Under the pieces are notes generated by a model. It was not told where the DNA came from, ran no database searches, and was given only the letters and a program-made list of their open reading frames with translations. The position numbers and the translations under genes are program-made. Shown piece after piece: positions 56,701-64,000 of a stretch of 64,000 bases of DNA. Source of the stretch: Rutpela maculata (lineage: Eukaryota > Arthropoda > Insecta > Coleoptera > Cerambycidae); the NCBI GenBank assembly GCA_936432065.2, contig OW386290.2, positions 132,478,677 through 132,542,676 of the forward strand, read 5' to 3'. Every line of letters begins with the position of its first letter. Within the stretch, counting starts at the first letter, position 1.

Positions 56701-56984
56701 TATATGAAAGTATAAAATGATACTTTTATAACTAATATTTTACCTCACTTGTATTAATAAAGTTAAAATTTTGTATAACGATTTCTGTATTTTCTGTTGG
56801 TTTACGAAAAACTTGCCGTTACTAACTAAGTTGAAAAGAAATGCATGGCTTAAGTACAAAAGGACCCGCACATAAGAACTATTTTTGTAAACTTAAAAAT
56901 TATTTTAACCAAGCAGTTAGAGCTGAGAAAAGATGCTTTTTTTAACCAAAAAGTAAATGGCTTCAGAAATAATGTCATGCATAA

Positions 56985-57090
56985 ACAATTGCAGCATTCA
57001 ATGATGTACAGAAATTCGGCATATCATTAATATAGATTAAAAATAATAGAGGACCTAGAATAGAGCCTTGTGGTACACCAGTGGGTTAAC
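56985..57090 (-). mobile_element. RT motif-B scrap of another LINE
   Basis: The minus strand reads GVPQGSILGPLLFLIYINDM and then PNFCTSLNAAIVYA, ending at a stop. It covers only the motif-B region up to the residues before YADD. A tiny relic of a separate insertion. Confidence 0.65.
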
Positions 57091-57318
57091 AGGCTTTAAT
57101 TAGAGGCTAGTGAATATTAAAGATCATTTACCTAACATACTGGTGTATTTCTTTATTACTTATTTAAAATTCTAAAATTTAGTTTTTGAAGGAAAACCTA
57201 AATTTATTAGTAGATGAAACCTCGGGTTTATTAAAAACTGGTATCTCCTACTATTGAAATACATAAATAAATGTCACTGGGTAAACGATTTCAAGCTATG
57301 AATTAATATTTTACTCAC

Positions 57319-57563
57319 CTCTGCTTCAAAATTTCTAAATCTCCCTTACTCAGACTATCACCATCCTTCAGACTCCGCCGTCTCGCTCTTTCCAGGGCAC
57401 CATTTAACATTTTCATGTGCTCCTCTTTCAGCCTCTCGATTTCTTTCTGATGTTCATCCTTGAGCTGTCGTATTTCATTTTCATATTTGTCGGTGAATCT
57501 GTCTCTCAGCTGAAGCAGTTCCGATGGCCATTCTGCATCGCCAGCCTCGTTAGCTACCAAACG
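57319..57563 (-). CDS. Plp: Plp exon 5 of window
   Basis: The acceptor is TATTACAG|CGT at 57563; the donor is CAGAG|GTGAGT at 57319. It encodes RLVANEAGDAEWPSELLQLR, then a continuous charged helix (FTDKYENEIRQLKDEH, KEEHMKMLNGALERARRR) ending SLSKGDLEILKQ. The last two bases (AG) join the first base of exon 6 to make Arg. AEWPSELLQLRDRF is the least helical, most distinctive stretch and a good probe for orthologues. Confidence 0.8.
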
Positions 57564-58257
57564 CTGTAATATACATGTTCAGATTCATAACATCTTGTTT
57601 GGCTATGAAACTTACAAAAGTATACATTCTGTATGAAGTCTGTTTTTTAAAAATCCTTTTGGTTGATTTTTTTCTAGTCGAGTTCATATTTTTCTACGCA
57701 CAACATAGATAAGTGTATACATACAAACATTTTAAGAATCATTAGGAACTTTTAAGTCAGTCACTAAAAGAAACGCCATAATAATCATGTTTAACAGAAG
57801 CTAAAATCAATTGAATTTTAAATTTTTTGAAAATTATTTAATTAAAGTTTTTGTATTTTTTAAAATTAATTATCCAAAAATTTAAAAAATAACAGGCTGA
57901 CATTTCTCAAACCCTGAGCCGCCCAGACTCTATTTTTTCGAAGGTTTTTGGTGCACTGAATCCAAATTCGACGTCAAAATTACTCCATCACATCAGGTTT
58001 TCGAGATATCCTAACCTAAAAATGCAAAAAACATGGTTTTTCGCTATATTTGGGATTATATTACACCACAAATTAATTTTTCACCATAAAACTCGTTGCT
58101 GCATATGAAAGTACTACTTTTCCCAATCAACGTTTCCAAAACAGAAAAGAATATTGACTACCCTTGCTATTCTTTATTGAAATTCAATCTACCTGTACCA
58201 TAGATATTAAAAAACAGACCACATAAACCTTAACCACTAAATAACATAAAAAAGTAC
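57564..58257. other. Intron between exons 5 and 4, no gene
   Basis: AT-rich. The stretch CGTCAAAATTACTCCATCACATCAGGTTTTCGAGATATCC at about 57971 resembles repeat arms common in insect MITEs but was not paired. Confidence 0.35.
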
Positions 58258-58374
58258 CTGTATCTGGCTTTCGAGCGCTGAAATAAGATCAATCTTAGCT
58301 AGAGAGACTTGTTCCTGCAACCGTCGCTCGTAGCTTTGTACAACCTCATTGATTTCAAATTCCCCAGAACTTGC
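58258..58374 (-). CDS. Plp: Plp exon 4 of window
   Basis: Small 39-codon phase-0 exon. The acceptor is CATGCTACCAG|GCAAGT and the donor is ATACAG|GTACTT. It encodes ASSGEFEINEVVQSYERRL and then a basic/acidic helix ending ALESQIQ. Together with exon 3 it reads ...SAVQEV|ASSGEFEINEVV, uninterrupted. It is a continuation of the coiled coil. The polypyrimidine tract is weak (TCTAACTGCATGCTACCAG), but TCTAAC is a plausible branch site. Confidence 0.72.
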
Positions 58375-58501
58375 CTGGTAGCATGCAGTTAGAAAACAAA
58401 CAAAACGAGATATTATTAAAACATAAAAAAAAATAGACAATTCGCTGAAAAAACATAGGACCGAATCCCGAGAAGAAAATATGCTTAGTAAGAAAACTTA
58501 C

Positions 58502-59015
58502 GACTTCCTGTACCGCTGAGCTGATGGTAACGTTTTGCCTTGCCAAATCATCTACTTGACACCTCAAGTTTTCCATTTCCTCTAGATACTTGCTTTCTAG
58601 ATTCCTCAGTCTGTTCTCGTGTTCGACATTTAACAAATCGACTTTATTCTCATTGCTTTCCCGTAGCACTTCCAGCTCTGCATAGTATTTGTTCTGCAGA
58701 TCGGCCTTAATAACCGCCAGGTCGTATTTGAGCAAGTTGTTTAAATTACATTTGCCGATTTCAGACTTCAGAGCGCCAAAGTCGTCTTCGGAGATGCTGT
58801 CCAAATTATACTTGTTCATTTTGCTCAGCATGCTGTTCAATTCGTTTTTCAAGTTGGTCAAGTCTTTCTTGGTGATGTTGGGTTGCAGCTCATAGCGCAT
58901 GTCCCCGTCAGGTCCGGGAGAATGCGAGAAGAGCATATCGGAATTCAGTTCAGCCTCGGAGCAAGTTGAGCCTGACATTTTTCTGCTTTGTTGGCTAAAG
59001 ACCTCTTCAGAATAA
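58502..59015 (-). CDS. Plp: Plp exon 3 of window
   Basis: The acceptor is TTTATTTCAG|T at 59015; the donor is GAAGTC|GTAAGT at 58502. The first 45 residues are Ser- and acid-rich and non-helical (SGSTCSEAELNSDMLFSHSP). Coiled coil follows from LTNLKNELNSMLSKMNKYNL through the end. The linker resembles the short phosphorylatable breaks common in pericentrin-type scaffolds, although no specific motif is recognised. Phase: one base to complete Asn at the start, phase 0 at the end. The frame stays open into the intron for a while, so the exon end rests on the splice consensus and on continuity with exon 4. Confidence 0.8.
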
Positions 59016-59072
59016 CTGAAATAAAACATTTGGGTACATTAGGATTTAATTTGATTACTAAAGCATATTTAC

Positions 59073-59260
59073 TTCTTTTCTAAATCCACGCATTTTTTTT
59101 CAAAATAAGTCCGCAATTCCTCCATTTCTCTCGAGTGTTTTGCCTCTAGCTCGTTCTTGAGTTCCATAATTTCAGTTGAGCCGCATTTAATGTTTGCTAG
59201 TAAATCTCTCAATCGGGTTATTTCAGTTTCATAATCGTCTTTTTCTGTCACAATTTTTTC
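59073..59260 (-). CDS. Plp: Plp exon 2 of window
   Basis: The acceptor is a T-rich tract ending CTTTTTAG|GAAAAA at 59260; the donor is GAA|GTAAAT at 59073. The exon encodes 62 codons plus two bases: EKIVTEKDDYETEITRLRD, then LLANIKCGSTEIMELKNELEAKH and a charged helix ending CVDLEK. The two leftover bases pair with the single T of exon 3 to make Asn. The only in-frame stop is just past the donor, inside the intron. Heptad hydrophobics (ITRLRDLL, IMELKNEL) indicate coiled coil. Confidence 0.78.
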
Positions 59261-60299
59261 CTAAAAAGAGAATAGTAGTATGAGCACGTTATCAGTGTGT
59301 GTGAGACAAGATCCTATTGGCTTTTAAATTTGGAGAAGGCATAATTCAAAATAATTTTTACAAGGGCTTATCAAATCAACGTCGTTCAATGACATGTGCT
59401 GCTTGACGCTATTGACAGCAACAAACAGTTGCCGTCACCCAGAACAGAGAAAACAGTGTTCAATATTGAAAATAAAAATCACCCTAAAATTCATATGACA
59501 AATCACAAAGTAGCCTAAATTTGTAATTAACAAAACAATTCTTAATGGCGCGATCTAATAATATATCAAAACTCAAAATAATGTAAATTTCTAATAGATA
59601 ACAAAACAACTCTTAATAGCTCAATAACAAACTCAAAATAAGGTAAATTCCTTTTTTTTTTTTTTTTGAAGGCATTTTGGCCACTACCCATACAGCCAAC
59701 CGCTACCCTAAACTCATTATTCCAACTAATCTATCGACAAAGGAAAGAAAAACAAATATGTAAAATAAACAACGGAGAAAAAAACAGTAACAGGCTTCTC
59801 GTCCTGGGTCTACCATTTCTTTTCTACTAACAAACAAAATTAGAGGATCGCTATATATTATACAATGCAACAAAGAATACAAAGCCAACCTTCTCAAATA
59901 TTCACGCTTAAAATTTAACAAAAAATGTTCGTTTCCTCCAAAAAACCGATGATACAATCAAAAATTTAATTATGTTGGCTGAGGAAAATGGGTACTTTTA
60001 CTCATACAAAATGAACATCTTTTCCCCTTAGATAAAAATATAAGGGTTGGTTTTGATGTTGAAGTAGATACTGTTTTTTAATGATGATAGAACCAATAGA
60101 GAATCTGATAAAATTATGGAGATAAATTCCTATTAGATAATACAACAAAACATATTCATTGTAAGTAAGATTAAAGTGTTGAAATAAATGGAATGTCCAA
60201 GACACTTCCACTCCGGTTCACTTTGAAGTTTAGTTATCACTATTACTTATTTCAAAAACAACACAGAGCATCCCATAAGCCGTCCGTCTACAAAAAGTC
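59261..60299. other. Start of the intron between exons 2 and 1
   Basis: Two diverged tandem copies of about 75 bp (ACAAAACAATTCTTAATGGCG...; ACAAAACAACTCTTAATAGCT..., 59527-59650). A T-run at 59651-59668 begins what reads on the minus strand as a retroposed 3' end (GGCCAAAATGCCTTCAAAA...), possibly extending to about 59960. The 84-codon minus frame at 59703-59957 has no known motif. Confidence 0.4.
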
Positions 60300-62884
60300 C
60301 TTGCAAAAGACCACTCAAACGGAATAGGGCTACTCAAAAAGCCCGATGGTCAACATGCAGAGAGTCAGCAGGAAAACATAAGAGTACTTTTAGGTACTCA
60401 CTTTCCTGGCTCCCATGTAATCGAAGGTGAACTTCCACAGGCCTTCCTGGAAGAGGATGCACATCGTCCTACCAGAGAAGGGAAAAGGCTAGCTGGAAAA
60501 ATATTCACCCCTAGCAGAATTAAATGGGCGGTATCGATCTTCAAGCCCTTTAAATCACCGGGCAGGGATGGTATTTTTCCTGCCCTGCTTCAACATGGAA
60601 TTGAGGAACTTATCTCATGCCTGAGAAGCATATTCATAGCAAGCTACACTCTTGGGTATATTCCCCAAGCTTGGAGGGAAGTTAAGGTGGCGTTTATCCC
60701 AAAGATAGGCAGACGTCCACCAGACGAACCAAAATCTTATCGCCCCATCAGCTTAACCTCTTTTCTCCTTAAAACAATGGAGAAAATACTAGATCAACAG
60801 ATTAGAAGCAAAATCATTACAGTGAAACCGCTTCACTCGAAACAATTAGCCTATCAACCTGGCAAATCAATGATAAATGCTCTACATGGCCTAGTCAAAG
60901 GCATCGAAAAGACATTTATAGCAAAGGAACTGGCTCTGTGTGCTTTCATAGATATGCTTTTGACAACACCTCCTATGAATCCATACAAAGAACCGCGGAA
61001 AAAAGGGGAATACAGTCCCCAACAATCAGATGGATACAATCCATGCTAAGAAGCAGAATAATTACCACAAATGTGGGGAACGAGTCGGCCACCGTGACTG
61101 CAGTTAGAGGTTGTCCACGAGGTGGAGTCTTATCGCCCTTGCTGTGGTCAATGGTGGTCGACGATCTTCTCCATAAGCTGAGTAATTATGGCTTCAACGT
61201 TCAGGGCTGCGCTGATGACCTGGTCGTTACTATGAGAGGCAGGCATGAGGTTATGATCTCAAACCACATGCAAATTGCCTTAAACATAATATCTAAATGG
61301 TGCTCGTCAGAGGGTCTTAGTGTCAATCCGAGCAAAACAGTTATTGTTCCATTCACCAAAAGGAGAAAACTCAATTGGAGAGCTCCTATGTTAAATGGAA
61401 CAGTACTTACAAAGGACACTTACCAAAGCAACGACAGCTATTTGGACGTGCCGTAGGCTGTTTGGTAAGACTTGGGGTCTGAAGCCGAAAATGATACATT
61501 GGTCCTACCTATCGGTTGTGAGACCCATGGTTACCTATGCATCATGCATATGGTGGCCAAAACAGAAGAAAAAGTAGCACAAGGAAAGTTGCAGAAATTG
61601 CAATGCCTTGCCTGTCTAGGGACTACAGGAGCAATGCGCTCGTGTCCCACAGCAGCTATGGAGGCAATGCTGGACTTACTTCCTCTGCATTTGCATGTGA
61701 GGAAGGAGGCAGCACTTAGTGCCTTAAGGCTGCATCAGGCACTTAAATTCAGACCAGGCGACCTGGTTGGTCACTTAAGGATACGAATCCATTACCAAAC
61801 CAACTAAATCAATGCCAATCAAGCATGACTTTGACTGCCCGTTTGATGTGCTGATTGAAAGCCGTCAGGCGGGCAGGGTCGGAGCATTGCGGTTGGAGAA
61901 AGAGTCACACATCTGGTACACAGATGGATCCAAGATGGATTAAGGGGTTGGTGTGGGCGTAGCAGGGCCTAAATGCAGGCTATCTAAAGCCCTTGGTAAC
62001 ACCCCAACCATCTTCCAAGTGGAAATTTATGGTATAGATCTATGTGCCCAGGAATGTCTAAATAGAGGCACTCGAAGGGCAAAGATCTATATACTTTCAG
62101 ATAGTCAGGCAGCATTAAAGGCTCTCAGATCATATACCTTCGAGTCAAAAATTGCCTGGGAATGCAGACAATCCCTGAAGCAACTGCCAAAAAACAACAA
62201 GGTTAGCTTGATGTGGGTGCCAGGGCATGAGGGGATAGAAGGCAACGAATTGGCTGATAGCCTGCAAGAAAAGGGGCTGAAGCCCCGTTTTTTGGACCCG
62301 AACCGTTCTGTGGCCTATCCAAGGGACACATAACGGAGGAGGTCCTAAAATGGGAAAAGGAACAAAAAGAGTCCTACTGGAGGAACACTCCAAGCCAAAG
62401 ACAAACAAAAAGATTTATAACCTATTCAACAAAGAATGCCACAAGGCTTCTCGAACTGGAAAAGTCCAATCTAAGGCTTATCACAGGCCTTCTAACTGGC
62501 CATTGCCCCTTGAGATATCATCTCAAGAACATGGGCATGGCAGAAGATGACAAATGCAGATACTGTGAAGCTGCAACTGAAACTGCGGAACATATACTTT
62601 GTGAATGCAGGGTGCTAATCCGCATTAGGCTAAAGTACCTAGAACAGGCGAAATTAACGCCTGAAGACATAGGGAAATTAGCTCCCAGGAAAATCGCAAG
62701 CTTTGCAAAAAGTCTTGGAATCCTGGGCAACAACTAGATGCAGGGTAATTCACAAAAGACCTTTTAGGTCGAGGTGTAGAAAGGCCAACCCAGGGCCAAG
62801 CGACCCCTTAACAATCTACAATATACAATCCTATAAGATTTCAAGATTTATATAAAAGCCTCAATAAACCAATAAAGACTATAA
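60300..62884 (+). mobile_element. I/R1-type LINE with RNase H and zinc knuckle, 5'-truncated
   Basis: Plus-strand order: RT start (AWREVKVAFIPKIGRRPPDE, KSYRPISLTSFLLKTMEKIL), palm (CAFIDM then AFDNTSYESIQRTAEKRGIQ), RGCPRGGVLSPLLWSMVVDD, FNVQGCADDLVVTMRG (ADD), KTVIVPFTKRRKLNWR; then RNase H (WYTDGSKMD, VEIYGIDLCAQECL, YILSDSQAALKALRSY, SLMWVPGHEGIEGNELADS); then knuckle CRYCEAATETAEHILCEC, ending LGILGNN at 62737. Frameshifts at about 60945, 61440, 61790, 61930 and 62340. The RNase H plus C-terminal knuckle place it with I/R1-related LINEs, as at 20917. Confidence 0.88.
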
Positions 62885-63531
62885 AGGAGGAGGGTCGATT
62901 TGGGCGGTTTTTGCCCCAAATTATTTTTGAATGAAAAAATCAGAAAACATATTTTTAATGTCTACTAACAATAATAAGTCAATTTTACCATCCATCCCCC
63001 CTAGCCCCCCCTCAATCCTGAATATGCCATCACTTGCTAACAGCGTTCTTGGGGAGATATATTGCTTTCAAACTTATATTTGCTTGATAAAATACCACAC
63101 TAACTCACTTTTAACTATAACCGCTCTCATTTATCATTTTTTCTTTTGATGTGATACAGGTTCGGGTTTGGAATCAGCGACCAAAAACCCCAGGATACCC
63201 TGGTCAAGTCTGGTGAGCAAGCTTTGCATTTATATTTCCCGCAAACAAATAAATAGTAAAACCACCTTCTCCAAGAAAGGGTGTAGAAAGGGAAAAAATG
63301 ATAATGAGAGCGGATACAGTTAAAAGGGAGTTAGTGTGGTATTTTATCAAGCAAATATAAGTTTGAAAGCGATATATCTCCCCAAGAACGCTGTTAGCAA
63401 GTGATGGCATGGGGGATCGTCCGTTTAGGGTAAAATCGACTTATTATTGTTAGTAGACATTAAAAAAAATGTTTTCCTATTTTTTCATTAAAAATAATTT
63501 GGGGCAAAAACCGCCCAAATCCACCCTCCTT
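62885..63531. mobile_element. Fold-back element 3
   Basis: AAGGAGGAGGGTCGATTTGGGCGG at the left is mirrored by CCGCCCAAATCCACCCTCCTT at the right. The arms (over 250 bp) pair through GTCTACTAACAATAATAAGTC, CCATCACTTGCTAACAGCGTTCTTGGGGAGATAT and TGATAAAATACCACACTAACTC. Two ORF-track-sized frames on opposite strands (62931 and 63204) encode the same peptide only because they are the two arms. The centre carries GGAATCAGCGACCAAAAACCCC, resembling the arms of the 39-kb element. Confidence 0.85.
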
Positions 63532-63569
63532 CTTTGCATTTCATTTTTCCATACAATAAAAAAAAACAC

Positions 63570-63789
63570 GTACCTGAAGTTTCGAACGTTCAGTTGAACA
63601 AATTTCATATGAAAAAGAAAAATTAATAAAAACCACCCTTCGATTTAGGTGTAAAAACTTAAGTATTGTAAATATTATAGTCAGCAAATGTGGCAATGAA
63701 GTGTTTACGTCTAAATCGATGTGTGGTTTGTATTAACTTTTCTTTTTCAACTAAAATTCGTTCAAGTGAACATTCGAAACTTCAGGTAC
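63570..63789. repeat. Palindromic MITE next to exon 1
   Basis: GTACCTGAAGTTTCGAACGTTCA at the left pairs with GAACATTCGAAACTTCAGGTAC at the right. The arms continue (AAAAAGAAAAATTAATA...ACCAC; GTGGTTTGTATTAACTTTTCTTTTT). 220 bp, lying 21 bp inside the intron from the exon donor at 63811. Confidence 0.85.
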
Positions 63790-63810
63790 ATAAAAAAACC
63801 TAAAAAATAC

Positions 63811-64000
63811 CTTTAATTTATTTATTTCCTCTTCGTAAAGACTCCTATTTTTCATGATATTTTGTTTCACAAATTCGTTAATTTTAATCTTTAAATCGTT
63901 CAGCAAATTCTTTTGCGGCAGGCTCAAATTTTCTTCTAAATTTGAATATTCCAAATCCAAATTTATCAACGGTTCCGATTTCTCTGTTTTTTCTTCGCTA
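63811..64000 (-). CDS. Plp: Plp exon 1 of window (partial, runs off right edge)
   Basis: The reading frame is open to the window end, encoding an acidic start (SEEKTEKSEP) and then a coiled-coil stretch that includes SLPQKNLLNDLKIKIN and ends EEEINKLK. The donor is AAAG|GTATTT at 63811/63810, phase 0, matching the phase-0 acceptor at 59260. The upstream limit is unknown. A palindromic element (63570-63789) starts about 20 bp into the following intron. Identification rests on phase agreement and coiled-coil composition, because this piece alone is not family-specific. Confidence 0.7.

Larger units (their letters stand above)
54653..57318. other. Intron between exons 6 and 5, filled by LINE debris
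   Basis: Contains the minus-strand LINE at 54715-56700 and an RT scrap at 56985-57090. The remainder (56701-56984 and 57091-57318) is AT-rich with no recognisable feature. Confidence 0.5.
4440..64000 (-). other. Plp: Host gene spanning the window: pericentrin-like/AKAP9-type centrosomal coiled-coil protein (12 exons, partial at both ends)
   Basis: Twelve minus-strand exons join in frame: 64000-63811, 59260-59073, 59015-58502, 58374-58258, 57563-57319, 54652-53928, 42718-42549, 25967-25800, 8408-8022, 7767-7657, 7596-7432 and 7274-4440. Each internal boundary has AG acceptor and GT donor dinucleotides, mostly GTGAGT or GTAAG-like, and all donor and acceptor phases agree, giving about 1,938 uninterrupted codons. 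The protein is almost entirely heptad-rich coiled coil, high in Glu, Lys, Leu and Gln. Exons 8-9 contain FLEEQAAERELERDEAQ, then an EVEQL...KCKELE...EIIRDLEV pattern, in the same order as in vertebrate AKAP9 and pericentrin. The family scaffolds pericentriolar material and anchors PKA and gamma-tubulin complexes. The C-terminal PACT domain is not in the window. Other giant centrosomal or Golgi coiled-coil proteins are the alternatives. Comparison was from memory. Confidence 0.72.

Noticed and set aside
58237..58440. Whole 67-codon frame as an exon
   Set aside because: Only the 39 codons between CTACCAG and GTACTT fit; the N-terminal hydrophobic part is intron, not a signal peptide.
62931..63410. 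Two opposite-strand frames sharing MPSLANSVLGEIY
   Set aside because: They are the two arms of fold-back 3 read in mirror, not a duplicated gene.

Overview
The window is AT-rich, intron-rich eukaryotic DNA crowded with transposable elements, consistent with an arthropod and most likely an insect. The host gene resembles insect pericentrin-like/AKAP9 proteins, and the repeats (rosa-type DD41D mariner, hAT, Jockey/I-type LINEs, Penelope, Ty3/gypsy, tRNA-derived SINE-like units) are the mix seen in insect genomes, beetles included. The species cannot be fixed from this sequence. No bacterial gene organisation, CRISPR array or rRNA gene was seen.

One host gene runs on the minus strand across almost the whole window. 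I joined twelve coding exons (about 1,938 codons) from 64000 down to 4440, each internal one bounded by AG/GT sites with matching phases. The product is a very long coiled-coil protein. The segment spanning exons 8 and 9 matches the pericentrin/AKAP450 (AKAP9) family, so the gene is probably the pericentrin-like protein, a scaffold of centrosomes and basal bodies. Its 5' end lies right of the window. Its 3' end, where the centrosome-targeting PACT domain would be, lies left of it.

Nearly everything else is intron filled with nested mobile elements. Left edge (1-4439): a decayed cysteine-cluster gene and an internally deleted LINE. Intron 8409-25799: a fold-back element, a complete-ended hAT with an 8-bp target duplication, a second fold-back with the same GGACCCC ends, LINE 3' ends, a Penelope remnant, and two repeat units with tRNA-like heads. 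Intron 25968-42548: a rosa-like mariner with long inverted repeats split by a young gypsy element that has lost RT, RNase H and the integrase core but keeps one 927-codon frame; then a long-TIR element carrying a second cysteine-cluster copy; then a 2.8-kb inverted-repeat element that splits a LINE. Intron 42719-53927: several MITEs and a LINE apparently inserted in another LINE. Introns near the right edge: a minus-strand LINE, an I/R1-type LINE with RNase H, and two palindromic elements.

The host exons are open and spliceable, while almost every mobile-element frame is broken. The exceptions are the gypsy fusion ORF and the mariner transposase, which has a single apparent frameshift.
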